Below, piece after piece: positions 24,794-33,723 of a stretch of DNA of 64,000 nt (position 1 is its first letter; each line of letters opens with the position of its first letter). Source of the stretch: Chryseobacterium sp. Leaf404 (GTDB lineage Bacteria > Bacteroidota > Bacteroidia > Flavobacteriales > Weeksellaceae). The DNA lies in assembly GCF_001424145.1 (NCBI RefSeq), contig NZ_LMQM01000011.1, positions 116,468 to 180,467 on the forward strand, given 5' to 3'. The notes beneath the pieces were generated by a model. That model was not told the DNA's origin. It ran no database searches and worked only from the letters and a program-made list of their open reading frames with translations. Both the position numbers and the translations under genes were made by a program.

Positions 24794-25390
24794 GTGAAAA
24801 AAGGTCTTAAAAGAACGCTCAGAGTTTCCAAATACGTAATTTACAGAGAAACACTTGTAGATTACAGAGAGCATTTTTGGTCTTTTTTAGGAGCATTTTT
24901 TGGCATTGGGCTCATTGCGTTTTTCCAGTCTCACTATTTATTACAGGAAGAAAATGTATTTCTGATTGGTTCTTTCGGCGCATCAAGCGTATTGATTTAC
25001 GGAGCAATTCAAAGTCCGTTGGCACAACCACGGAATCTGATTGGCGGTCATGTACTCTCAGCATTAGTCGGGGTTACTGTTTATCAGATTGTACCTGATA
25101 TTTTATGGCTATCAGCCCCTTTGGCGGTAGCATTTTCGATTGTCCTGATGCAGTATACCAAAACCCTGCATCCGCCGGGAGGAGCAACCGCTTTAATTGC
25201 CGTAACATCAACAGGAAAAATCCCTGAAATGGGATATTGGTATGTGCTTTCACCTGTACTTTCAGGATGTCTGATCCTGCTATTGGTAGCTTTGGTATTC
25301 AATAATATGACCAAAAACCGAACGTACCCTACGGGCGCATGGTGGAAAAAACTTTTACGCAAAAAACACAAACACACAATGAAAAATTAA
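24794..25390 (+). CDS. HPP family membrane protein
   Basis: The 198-residue protein starts with GTG 24794. It has four hydrophobic segments and the eponymous motif LHPPGGATALIAV near residues 120-132, plus PRNLIGGH. HPP proteins are membrane proteins linked to nitrite transport in plants and cyanobacteria; the role here is unknown. Its stop overlaps the ATG of the zinc-ribbon gene. Confidence 0.8.
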   Translation: MKKGLKRTLRVSKYVIYRETLVDYREHFWSFLGAFFGIGLIAFFQSHYLLQEENVFLIGSFGASSVLIYGAIQSPLAQPRNLIGGHVLSALVGVTVYQIVPDILWLSAPLAVAFSIVLMQYTKTLHPPGGATALIAVTSTGKIPEMGYWYVLSPVLSGCLILLLVALVFNNMTKNRTYPTGAWWKKLLRKKHKHTMKN

Positions 25391-25737
25391 TGGGTATGGA
25401 ATGTATTGAGTGCGGTGAAAAAATCATCGGCAGATCTGATAAAAAATTCTGTAACGACGGCTGTAGAAATGCTTTCAACAATAAGCAAAACAAAAATTCC
25501 AGCAATCTGATGCGGAATATCAACAATAAACTTCGTAGGAATTACAGAATTCTGAGTGAAATCAATATTGAAGGAAAAACTAAAATTCCTAAAACAAAGC
25601 TCGATGGCTTGGGATTTGATTTTAATCTTTTCACAAGTCTGAAGGTTTATAAAAACGGTTCAGAATACAAATTTGTTTACGATCAGGGCTACAAAATTTT
25701 AGAAGAAAACTTTGTTTTGATTGTAAAAAATTCATAA
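25390..25737 (+). CDS. Zinc-ribbon protein (DUF2116-like)
   Basis: From ATG 25390 the protein has 115 residues. It begins MGMECIECGEKIIGRSDKKFC..GCR, a CxxC...C..GCR zinc ribbon that also occurs in DUF2116 proteins. The rest is a helical linker and a small beta domain ending KILEENFVLIVKNS. The start overlaps the HPP gene stop (TAATG), so the genes are coupled. ATG 25396 is an alternative start. Confidence 0.65.
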   Translation: MGMECIECGEKIIGRSDKKFCNDGCRNAFNNKQNKNSSNLMRNINNKLRRNYRILSEINIEGKTKIPKTKLDGLGFDFNLFTSLKVYKNGSEYKFVYDQGYKILEENFVLIVKNS

Positions 25738-25744
25738 CTGAAAA

Positions 25745-26650
25745 ATGAAAGAAACAGTTCTCATCACCGGAGCTGGCGGAAGTATCGCCAGAAAACTTGC
25801 AGAACGGCTGCAAAACGATTTTGAAGTAAGATTTCTAACGCGGAAAAAGAAAAATCCGAATGATTTTCAATGGGATCTGGAAAATAAAACCATTGATGAG
25901 AAAGCTCTGGAAAATGTTCGACACATCATTCATCTCGCTGGTGCCAACATCGCTGAAAAAAAATGGACTCCTGAAAGAAAACAGGAAATCATAAAGAGCC
26001 GGACAGATTCTGCAGAGCTCCTTCTTAATACGCTGAAGCAGAAAAATATCATTTTAAAATCTTTCATTTCAGCTTCAGGAATTAATTATTACGGTACCGT
26101 GACAACTGAGAAAATTTTCACGGAAAATGATCCTTCAGGAAGTGATTTTTTGAGCAAGGTAGTTGTACTTTGGGAAAAATCTGCTGATGCTTTTAAAGAC
26201 AGCAATGTTGCAGAGCGTGTGGTAAAATTACGTACTGCAGTGGTTTTAACTGAAAATGAAGGCGCATTACCAAAACTGGCAGCACCCATAAAATTTGGAG
26301 TCGGTTCTCCCGTTGGTTCTGGAAATCAATATATGCCGTGGATTCACATCGACGATATCTGTGGAATGTATGAATTTGCATTGAAAAACAACAATGTATC
26401 TGGAGCTTACAATGCTGTTGCACCGGAACATGCCACTAATAAAATCCTCAGCAAAAAAATTGCGGAAATTTTGAAAAAACCTTTTTTCATGCCTAATGTT
26501 CCGGGATTTGTTCTGAAAATGATGTTTGGTGAACTGTCTGTTGCACTTCTGGAAGGTTCCAGAGCATCTTCAGAAAAAATTCAGAAAGCAGGTTTTGCAT
26601 TTCACTTCCCCCAATTAAAGGGGGCGCTGGAAGATCTGCTGAAAAAGTAA
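25745..26650 (+). CDS. TIGR01777 family NAD(P)-dependent epimerase (SDR39U1-like)
   Basis: A 301-residue extended SDR protein with a Rossmann glycine motif (ITGAGGSIARKLAERL, residues 6-21) and the family segment RHIIHLAGANIAEKKWTPERKQEII. ASGINYYG follows near residue 115, and GSGNQYMPWIHIDDICGMYEFAL later. The C-terminal DUF1731-like part contains LLEGSRASSEKIQKAGF, typical for this family. The substrate is unknown. It follows the zinc-ribbon gene by 7 nt. Confidence 0.85.
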   Translation: MKETVLITGAGGSIARKLAERLQNDFEVRFLTRKKKNPNDFQWDLENKTIDEKALENVRHIIHLAGANIAEKKWTPERKQEIIKSRTDSAELLLNTLKQKNIILKSFISASGINYYGTVTTEKIFTENDPSGSDFLSKVVVLWEKSADAFKDSNVAERVVKLRTAVVLTENEGALPKLAAPIKFGVGSPVGSGNQYMPWIHIDDICGMYEFALKNNNVSGAYNAVAPEHATNKILSKKIAEILKKPFFMPNVPGFVLKMMFGELSVALLEGSRASSEKIQKAGFAFHFPQLKGALEDLLKK

Positions 26651-26676
26651 CAATTCAATAAATAATCTATTACATC

Positions 26677-27258
26677 ATGAGACTTACGTACTCATTCATT
26701 TTTTGCCTCTTCTTTACTGCCGGGGTTTTTGCACAAAAAAATGAAACATTAAATGCCAAAGACAAAAAAATTATTGAGCATTTTGAAAACAATTACAAGA
26801 AGAAAAACTATAAAAAGTTTGAAGGAAAAATAGCTGTGTACAAAAATTATGTGACTTTTGACGACAAAACGGTGAGTTTCGATCCCAGCGATAAAGCTAC
26901 GATCAGCATTCTGCAAAACGGCCTGATTTACCCACAACTCATCTCAGATTATCAGGCAGAAAAATACAGGGAAGAGACAACAGACCGCACTCAGAAGCGT
27001 TTTATGAAAATCCAGAAAGACTGGAAAGCAGCTTTCGATATTAAAAGTCTAAAGCTGAGCCTGCTCCAGGAACTGTCTTATTTTAAAAAAAACAGCACCG
27101 TTAAAAGATTTAAAGTAAGTTCGAAAAATAGTAACCTCCCAAATTCTGTCACTTACTTTTTTGAACTCACGAATGATAAAGCTGACGCCAAAACATCAAT
27201 GTCTGATTTTCTGAATGGCGCAAGGCTGACCTATTTTGATCAGGAATGGTATGACTAA
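26677..27258 (+). CDS. Secreted protein of unknown function
   Basis: The 193-residue protein has an N-terminal signal peptide (LTYSFIFCLFFTAGVFAQ, cleavage after AQ). The mature part is basic and rich in lysine and aromatic residues, with no family motif I know. It follows the epimerase gene by 26 nt on the same strand and may share its transcript. Confidence 0.65.
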   Translation: MRLTYSFIFCLFFTAGVFAQKNETLNAKDKKIIEHFENNYKKKNYKKFEGKIAVYKNYVTFDDKTVSFDPSDKATISILQNGLIYPQLISDYQAEKYREETTDRTQKRFMKIQKDWKAAFDIKSLKLSLLQELSYFKKNSTVKRFKVSSKNSNLPNSVTYFFELTNDKADAKTSMSDFLNGARLTYFDQEWYD

Positions 27259-27370
27259 TTTTCTTTAACTAGAAAAAAAAGGAAAATTTCCCCATTCCTG
27301 TTCCGGTTATTGGATGATCAGATTATCTGACAAAAAAGGATTTGTCTAAATGAAATTTCAGTGTGGTAAA

Positions 27371-28372
27371 TTAAATCATTTTAATCACTACTTTTCCTTT
27401 AGCACGGCCATTTTCAACGTATTTTAATGCTTCATTTGTCTGCGCAAAAGGAAAAACTTTATCAATAACCGGTATTATTTTCCCGGCGTCTACAAGGCCG
27501 TTGATTTTTGCCAGCTTATATCCGTTGACTTTCATGAAAAGAAATTTATAATCTATATTCTGTTTCTCTGCAGTTCTTCTCACTTTGCTACTCAGAAAAA
27601 AGGTTGCCAATTTTACATACCATGGAAGATTAAATTCAGCTGAAAAAGCAGGCGTGGGAGGTCCTGATATCGAAACAATTTTACCGTTCGGTTTTACTAC
27701 CGTAAAAGATTTTACCTAAGTTTTGTCATCCTGACTGTTTAAAACCACATCATAATCTTTCAAAACATCTTCAAAATTCTGAGTTTTGTAATCAATCAAA
27801 ACATCAGCGCCAAGTTTTTTTAAAAGTTCAAAACTTTTTTCGCTCGCTGTAGTTGCAACCGCAGCTCCCAAATATTTTGCCAGCTGGATAGCAAGAGTTC
27901 CCACCCCACCGGATCCTGCCTAAATGAAAACTTTCTGCCCTTTCTGTACATTCGATTTCTCCACCAGAGCCTGCCAAGCCGTTAAGCCAACTAAAGGAAT
28001 TGAGGCAGCCTCTTCCATCGTTAGGTTTTTAGGTTTTAAAGCGATATCTTTTTCGTTTACAGAGATAAATTCAGCAAAAGCTCCGATATGAAAGTCGGCA
28101 GGTCTGACATAAATTTCATCGCCCACTTTAAAGTTTTTTACTTTTGATCCAACCTTAATAATTACTCAAGCAACATCGTGACCAAGAATGAGTGGCATTT
28201 TGTAAGGTAAAATCAGTTTAAATTCGCCATTTTTTATTTTCGAGTCTAAAAGATTAACGCTTGCTGCGTGAATTTCAACTAATACCTCATTTTCCTTTAC
28301 AATCGGTTCTGGTATTTCTACCAATTGCAGTTCGCCACCTTTTTTATAACTGCTGATACTCAATGCTTTTAT
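27371..28372 (-). pseudogene. Zinc-free NADPH:quinone oxidoreductase-like gene with three in-frame stops
   Basis: The whole medium-chain reductase reads in one frame without indels but is broken three times. GHDVA-TGA-VIIKVGSK occurs at 28166-28168, KVFI-TAG-AGSGGVG at 27920-27922, and DDKT-TAG-VKSFTV at 27716-27718. The expected start codon also seems lost: IKALSISSYKKGG begins with ATA at 28370-28372 where relatives have ATG. The NADPH-binding motif AGSGGVGTLAIQLAK is otherwise intact. Spread over the gene, this is a young pseudogene. It follows the broken SDR gene by 11 nt. Confidence 0.85.
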
Positions 28373-28383
28373 AATTTGAAGTT

Positions 28384-29142
28384 TTATTCAAGAATTTCAT
28401 TTGCTTTTTTCGGATTGATGGGTCTGAAAGCTGTTTTTGGAAAAAGCCTTTTGATAAAGTCCACAATTTTCGCATCTCCCACACGAATTAAGTTCTGATT
28501 TTTTGTTAATCCTTTGATCAGACCTTTAACAAATTCTTCCGTCGATATTTTTTTATCATTTCTTTCAGAAGTCATTTCTGTAGCCACATGCGGTGGAATA
28601 AGGTCGAAAACTTTCACTGTACTTCCCGCAATTTTTAAATGTTCCAGAAGCGAAACTGTATAAAATGCCAATGCCACTTTTGAAGATGAATACGTTGCTT
28701 CAATTAATGAAGGAATAATACAGAAGTTGGATGTGATGTTGATAAACGCAGCTTCTTTTCTGGATTTCAACTTATCCATAAAGATATTATTTAATCTGAT
28801 GACTCCCAAGTAATTGACATCTATTTCGTAGGCTGCATTTTCGATATGTTTGTTATTTGCAACACCCAAATTCAACGGAGAAGCCAATACCGCAGCATTA
28901 TTTTACAAAATATCAAATCCACTCAATTCTGAAATGGCGTTGAAAAGCAGATTTACATCGTCTTGGTTTGACACATCACTTTTAATAGCATTGAGATTTG
29001 GAAGCAGACTTTTTGCAGCATCAAGTCTTTCCTGATTTCTTCCTGTAACGATGACTTTTGCGCCTAATTCCAAAAACTGTATTGCGGCTTCCAGATCAAT
29101 TCCTGAAGCACCGCCAGTGACGATTTTTCCTTTTAATTGCAT
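28384..29142 (-). pseudogene. Short-chain dehydrogenase (DltE-like) pseudogene
   Basis: The SDR reads in one frame from ATG 29142 to 28384 but has a TAA at 28903-28905 within FDIL-stop-NNAAV, the conserved NNAG motif. The cofactor motif is also damaged: KIVTGGASGID has Asp in place of the last Gly and is 2-3 residues shorter than usual before TGG. The YSSSK active-site motif remains. Several independent lesions argue against a sequencing error. It shares a direction with the neighbouring oxidoreductase pseudogene. Confidence 0.85.
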
Positions 29143-29303
29143 GATTAAATTTTAAAAGTTAAAATACTCTGTTGGTAAATTTTAAAGTTCAAAAAAATAA
29201 AACTGTTTTAAACTCCAGCTTTTTTGGTCTTTCTGAAGATTCATTTAAGCTTTCTTTTGTGTCTTTTGTGGTTAATTTATTCGAAAATTCTTTCTTAATT
29301 TTT

Positions 29304-30008
29304 TTAAGCTAATCCTTTTGCAAAAAACTGTTTAGAATCGCCAACCGGAACATCAAACTGATTTTTTGACAGTGCCAAAAATAATTCTTCAGCAACTTCA
29401 GAAGGCGGAATTCCGTTAGCTCCACCGATTTCTGCAGAGAAATCTGTATTGACTAATGGTGGATATACTTCATAAATCTGAACATTTCCCTGCCCTTCAT
29501 AAGTTTGTCTTAATGCTTGCGTGTAACTGTGTAAAGCCGCTTTTGTTGCGCCGTAAGTTGGTAACATTTTGTGGCTTCCAAAAACTGCAATTGATGAAAT
29601 ATTAATTACCGCTGCTTCCGTTTTTTGGACTAAATGAGGAAGCAAAAGTTCTGTGAAATGAATAACGCTGAAATAATTGGTATTCATTTCAACAGCTGCT
29701 TTTTCGTGAGCGTTTTGAGTTTCATTCAGCATATAGGCAATTGCAGCACCTGCATTATTGATGATGATGTTGACTTCCGGATGATTGTTTTTTAAATGTT
29801 CTGCGATGCGTAATCTGTCTGCTTCAACGGATAGATCACCCTGAATTGCTACAGCATTGCCCAACTCTTTTAATGCATTTTGAAGACGTTCTTGATTTCT
29901 TCCGTTGATGATTATCCTGTTGCCTTCTGCGCTCAGTTTTTTTGCCATGGCCAAACCAATTCCGGCACTTCCGCCACTTATGAATACTGTATTTCCTTTT
30001 GTTTTCAT
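29304..30008 (-). CDS. Short-chain dehydrogenase/reductase (DltE-like)
   Basis: An intact 234-residue SDR with a Rossmann motif (ISGGSAGIGLAMAKKL, residues 10-25), NNAG near residue 87, catalytic Ser in INISSIAVFGS and YGATKAALHS (Tyr/Lys). PPLVNTDFSAEIG follows. It is closely similar in style to the adjacent broken SDR, so the pair probably arose by duplication. It should reduce a small carbonyl substrate with NAD(P)H. It is in the same direction as the ene-reductase upstream. Confidence 0.85.
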   Translation of the reverse strand: MKTKGNTVFISGGSAGIGLAMAKKLSAEGNRIIINGRNQERLQNALKELGNAVAIQGDLSVEADRLRIAEHLKNNHPEVNIIINNAGAAIAYMLNETQNAHEKAAVEMNTNYFSVIHFTELLLPHLVQKTEAAVINISSIAVFGSHKMLPTYGATKAALHSYTQALRQTYEGQGNVQIYEVYPPLVNTDFSAEIGGANGIPPSEVAEELFLALSKNQFDVPVGDSKQFFAKGLA

Positions 30009-30139
30009 ATTTTTTGTTTTAAATAAAATCTGTTGTTATGATGATAGACTTTGCGACAGGGATTGCAGCGGCATCCTTTTGTGCAGCGGCAGCGGAACAA
30101 AAGATACAGCGGAAAGCCCGGCCGTTCGCCCAAATTATT
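30009..30139. other. Intergenic, hairpin-bearing sequence between two redox genes
   Basis: This gap is clearly richer in G and C than its surroundings. It contains ATCCTTTTGT and ACAAAAGAT as arms of a hairpin around a GCAGCGGCAGCGG-type loop, followed by GCGGAAAGCCCGGC. From memory, similar sequence occurs behind many flavobacterial genes, so it may be a recurring intergenic or terminator element. No protein is supported. Confidence 0.35.
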
Positions 30140-31230
30140 TTAATTGTTCAGAGCAGGGTAATCGGTATAACCCTTTTCGCCAGGCGTGTAAAAAGTCGCC
30201 TGATCCGGCTGATTGAGTGGTGAATTGGTCTTGAAACGTTCTACCAGATCGGCATTGGCAATGAAAGGAGTTCCGAAAGAAACCAAATCTACGTCGCCAT
30301 CCTGTAAAACTTTGGTGGCAGTTTCTTTGTTGAAGCCTCGGTTGATAATGATAGTACCGTTGTAGATTTTGCGGAAATGCTTTGCGACTTCCTGAACAGC
30401 ATTTGAATTACCCGAAACGTCTGTAAAAGGCTCTATCAAATGTAAATAAGCCAAATTGTAATCGTTCAGACGGTTGACGATCTGATTATAGAGTTCAATG
30501 GTTTCATCATCTACTAAAATCCCCATAATTCCGTTGAGAGAAGGGTTTAAGCGAACTGCAACTTTTTTTAAATCTGCAAATTCTTTGATAGCATCCAGAA
30601 TTTCGAAAAGAATTCTCGCTCTGTTTTCTACCGAACCACCGTACTCATCGGTGCGGAGATTGGAATTTTTGCTGAAAAACTGCTGAATCAAATAACCATT
30701 TGCACCGTGAAGCTCTACTCCATCAAACCCTGCTTCAAAAGCATTGATTGCAGCCTGTTTGAAATCGGTAACTGTTTGTTTGATATCTGCAACAGTCATC
30801 GGCTGAGGCTCTTCACTTGTCTGAAAACCCTGAGCTGTAAAAACCTGTTGTTGAGGATTCACGTTGGACGGAGCCAAAGGTTTTTTGCCGTTATGCAAAT
30901 CCGGATGAGAATATGCACCTGTATGCCAAAGCTGCGCAAAAATTTTGCCTCCTTCTTTGTGAACAGCTTCCGAGATCAATTTCCAGCCTTCGATTTGTGC
31001 TGAACTGTATATTGCCGGTACGTTGATTACGCCGACGGCTTGCGGACTGATGAAAGTGCCTTCAGTGATAATCAGACCTGCGGTAGCTCTCTGCTGGTAG
31101 TACTTTGCGGTGAGTTCAGTTGCTTTATGTTCTTGATTATCTGAACGGCTTCGGGTCATTGGAGCCATTACGATACGGTTTTTCAGATCTAAGTTTTGCT
31201 TTTGTAGGCATCAAAAAGAATGTTTTCCAT
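30140..31230 (-). pseudogene. Old yellow enzyme-type ene-reductase with N-terminal frameshift
   Basis: The main frame (342 residues from ATG 31168) begins MAPMTRSRSDN and carries the flavin and substrate motifs of the OYE/NemA family: AQLWHTGAYSHP, HGANGYLIQQFFS, YGGSVENRARI, FGTPFIANADLVER. The true start is ATG 31230: ENILFDAYKSK, then a frame break at 31194-31197, where a run of four A lacks one base; the other frame continues NLDLKNRIVMAPM. The first barrel strand is thereby lost. It could also be a homopolymer sequencing error. Confidence 0.75.
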
Positions 31231-31259
31231 TGTATTTTAAATTTAATTCGGTAAATTTG

Positions 31260-31307
31260 CTTGCGTTTTGCAAGTACAAATCTATAAAATTACTTTTAAA
31301 ACGCAAG
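31260..31307. promoter_or_regulatory. Palindromic control region between ene-reductase and HxlR regulator
   Basis: CTTGCGTTTT (31260-31269) and its exact complement (31298-31307) flank the sequence, and CTTGC-GTTTT-GCAAG forms a second palindrome at 31260-31274. On the minus strand TAGATTTG is a good minus-seven box with CTTG 19 nt upstream, lying between the two palindrome arms. This fits an HxlR-type repressor covering the ene-reductase promoter. Confidence 0.6.
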
Positions 31308-31338
31308 TGGTTTTATTTAATTATTTAAAAATAATTGT

Positions 31339-31755
31339 ATGTCGAGTTCAAAAAAGAGATCAGACTGCCCTATCAGCAGCTCATTAGACGTATGGGGAGA
31401 CAAATGGTCACTGCTCATTGTAAGAGATCTGATGTTCAAAAAACAGAGTACTTACGGAGAATTTTTAAAATCTGACGAGAAAATAGCGACCAACATTCTG
31501 GCTTCAAGACTTTTAATGCTTGAGGAAAATGGCATTATCAGCAAGCAGGATCACCCTGACAGTAAGGCAAAAGTTTTATATAAGCTCACAGAAAAAGGCA
31601 TTAATCTGCTTCCTTTGCTGATAGAAATCAATCTGTGGGCAGAAAAATATTCTGAAATTCCTGAAAGTCAGAAGATGATTTTGAATGCGGTGAAAAAGGA
31701 TAAAGCGGGGTTTATTAAGGAGAAAATTGGGGAGTTGAAGCGGGAGGTTTTGTGA
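31339..31755 (+). CDS. HxlR family transcriptional regulator
   Basis: The 138-residue protein has the HxlR winged helix: CPISSSLDVWGDKWSLLIVRDLMF (residues 10-33), EFLKSDEKIATNILASRLLMLEENGIISK and YKLTEKGINLLPLLIEI. Cys10 is at the place used for redox sensing in YodB/HypR-type members. It is divergent from the ene-reductase and the SDR/oxidoreductase genes and probably controls them in response to quinones or aldehydes. Confidence 0.85.
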   Translation: MSSSKKRSDCPISSSLDVWGDKWSLLIVRDLMFKKQSTYGEFLKSDEKIATNILASRLLMLEENGIISKQDHPDSKAKVLYKLTEKGINLLPLLIEINLWAEKYSEIPESQKMILNAVKKDKAGFIKEKIGELKREVL

Positions 31756-32001
31756 TTTTTCCTTTGAAACCCGTAATTTGGATGAAAAAGAAGGCAAAGA
31801 TTGCAATGGTGAAATCTCCTAGGAAAATGTATGCGGAGTCTAAAAAGGAAAAGACTTTTTAATTAAATTCAATTTGATTTACGAAAGCAATGGTTAAACT
31901 CCTGCTTTTTTTTGCTTTAACTGGGTTCAAGTTTATTTATCTTTAGCGTAAAACATTTTTATATCATTATCAGTCAAAATCTTATCAAATCTGATTTTTA
32001 T

Positions 32002-32922
32002 ATGTCTAAATTCTTAATTACACTTTTAACATTCTCTTCACTTTACGCATATACACAGGACTTTATTTTTGACAGTTCTGATTACGATTTTGATAAATAT
32101 AACGTATCTAAGAAAGATTATAAAATCTATCAATTTTTAGCTGGTGATAGCTTAAGTGGAAAAGTGAGCAAAATCGTAAAATTTAACGAAAGAGGTTATA
32201 AAATTTATGAGTCAACTATTAATTATAAAACTTCCAAACTGACTTTTGTCCATGATCATATAGCAAACTTTGTTTATAACGAAAATTTACTTGTCAAAAT
32301 TGAAACAAAATTTCCTAATTCTATTAATAAATCCCACAGCACTTTCAAGTATAACAGTTTAAAACAACTTATTTCTATTACTTTAAAAAAATTTGAAAAA
32401 GGGATAAAAACCAAAGTTGAAAAAACGAATGAAGGTGAGTTATTAGGGGAAGAAAGATGGGAAACCAAAGCTAAATGGACCACAGATTTAAAGAAATACT
32501 TCAAATATGATGAAAGGCAAAGGATAGTAAAAACTATTGTCCCTGAAAAATATAAAAAAAGTCAAAATATTTACCATTATTATTACTTAGATAAAAATCC
32601 TATAAAAATTACTTCTTATGACAATGAGAGGTTAGTATGGGATGAATATCGTCAGTATCATAATGAGTACGATTATGACTATATTAGATTATGGCCAGAT
32701 TACGATTTTAAGATTTCAGAAGTATGCACGAGTATAGGTAAAGTTACCTTTATATTTGATGCCGAAGATAAAATATTAGAAATTTCAAAACCTGATTACT
32801 CAGGAATCAGAGGAAATATAAAAATAAGATTTTCATATAACGATCAAAAACTGCTGAGTAAAGTTGAAATTATCTCTGTAGATAACAAAATAGAATTGAC
32901 AAGTTTATATATTTATGATTAA
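32002..32922 (+). CDS. Secreted protein of unknown function
   Basis: The 306-residue protein has a short signal peptide (KFLITLLTFSSLYAYTQ). The mature part is beta-rich with repeated aromatic strands such as FNERGYKIYESTINYKTSKLTF and KYDERQRIVKTIVPEKYK. These are reminiscent of YD/RHS-like or toxin-related repeat strands but too irregular to assign. It is AT-rich and stands alone between two intergenic gaps. The gap 31756-32001 shows no supported gene. Confidence 0.6.
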   Translation: MSKFLITLLTFSSLYAYTQDFIFDSSDYDFDKYNVSKKDYKIYQFLAGDSLSGKVSKIVKFNERGYKIYESTINYKTSKLTFVHDHIANFVYNENLLVKIETKFPNSINKSHSTFKYNSLKQLISITLKKFEKGIKTKVEKTNEGELLGEERWETKAKWTTDLKKYFKYDERQRIVKTIVPEKYKKSQNIYHYYYLDKNPIKITSYDNERLVWDEYRQYHNEYDYDYIRLWPDYDFKISEVCTSIGKVTFIFDAEDKILEISKPDYSGIRGNIKIRFSYNDQKLLSKVEIISVDNKIELTSLYIYD

Positions 32923-33001
32923 AACAAATTAATAATCAAAAACTTACGGTTTTTAAAATTAAAAAGACTAATTTTGCACCCCGAAATAAGGATTGTACGT
33001 T

Positions 33002-33448
33002 ATGAAAAAAATTGGCGATTACAGAAAACTTCTTGAGGTAGACAATACTGCTACTTTGAAAGATTTAAAAACGATATACAGAAATGCGATGAAAGATACG
33101 CATCCTGATAAATTTGTGAATAATGAAGAAGGGAAACTGGAAGCGGAAGAAAAAAGTAAATCTGTGATTGAAGCCTATCATTTTTTGGTAAGCATCAACC
33201 CTGAAACACAGGAAAAATATAAAGAAGAATACACGGAAACGATTACCACTTCGATAATTACTGATTTTTATCTTGAGAAATCAATCCTTAAAGTTCAGCA
33301 TTTGAACGGAAAAATGTTTGAATACATCGGAGTTCCAAGAAACACGTATATCAAAATGGTGAATTCAGATTCGCCGAGCCGTTTTGCAAGAAGACATATC
33401 TACGGAAATTTTATTTTTAGAAAGTCCGGTGAAGTAATGGCAGATTAA
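33002..33448 (+). CDS. J-domain protein with C-terminal KTSC-like domain
   Basis: From ATG 33002 the protein has 148 residues. The N-terminus is a J domain with HPD (MKDTHPDKFV), so it should stimulate a DnaK-type ATPase. The C-terminal 60 residues (FYLEKSILKVQHLNGKMFEYIGVPRNTYIKMVNSDSPSRFARRHIYGNFIFRK) resemble the KTSC domain. A small stand-alone gene of this arrangement is common in flavobacteria. Confidence 0.8.
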   Translation: MKKIGDYRKLLEVDNTATLKDLKTIYRNAMKDTHPDKFVNNEEGKLEAEEKSKSVIEAYHFLVSINPETQEKYKEEYTETITTSIITDFYLEKSILKVQHLNGKMFEYIGVPRNTYIKMVNSDSPSRFARRHIYGNFIFRKSGEVMAD

Positions 33449-33539
33449 TTTTTCTATATAATAAGCAAAGGCTTTCAGTTTATTCTGGAAGCCTTTTTTT
33501 GTTTGATAAAATAAAGTTCACCAAAGTAGCGTCCACTTT

Positions 33540-33617
33540 GTCATCCCGAAGGGATCTAAACAAACTTGTTTAGGAATAGCATGGAAAGATTCGTGTCTAG
33601 ATCCCTACGGGATGACA
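33540..33617. repeat. Intergenic inverted repeat
   Basis: GTCATCCCGAAGGGATCTA is matched by TAGATCCCTACGGGATGAC about 40 bp later as an imperfect inverted repeat (one mismatch). It would form a long hairpin. Similar elements recur in Chryseobacterium-type genomes according to memory. The rest of the gap 33449-33723 holds only this and a terminator. Confidence 0.55.
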
Positions 33618-33675
33618 GAGATCCTGCTTATTTTTGAGATTGCTTCTTCGCTTTGCTCATCGCAATGACAAAAAA

Positions 33676-33704
33676 AACGCATCAATAAATTGATGCGCTT
33701 TCAG
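33676..33704. terminator. Bidirectional terminator downstream of the efflux operon
   Basis: The sequence AAAAAACGCATCAATAAATT is followed by GATGCG, forming a GCATCAAT/ATTGATGC stem with A tract on one side and T on the other. It lies about 20 nt behind the RND pump stop on the minus strand. Confidence 0.65.
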
Positions 33705-33723
33705 GTTAATTAAGGTTGTTATA

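Noticed and set aside
27371..28372. Stop codon reassignment or readthrough
   Set aside because: Three different stop contexts with TGA and TAG, loss of the start codon and damage in the neighbouring SDR fit decay better; normal genes here use the standard code.
31782..31862. 26-codon basic frame MKKKAKIAMVKSPRKMY...
   Set aside because: Too short and without conserved pattern or context; could be a real basic peptide but nothing supports it.
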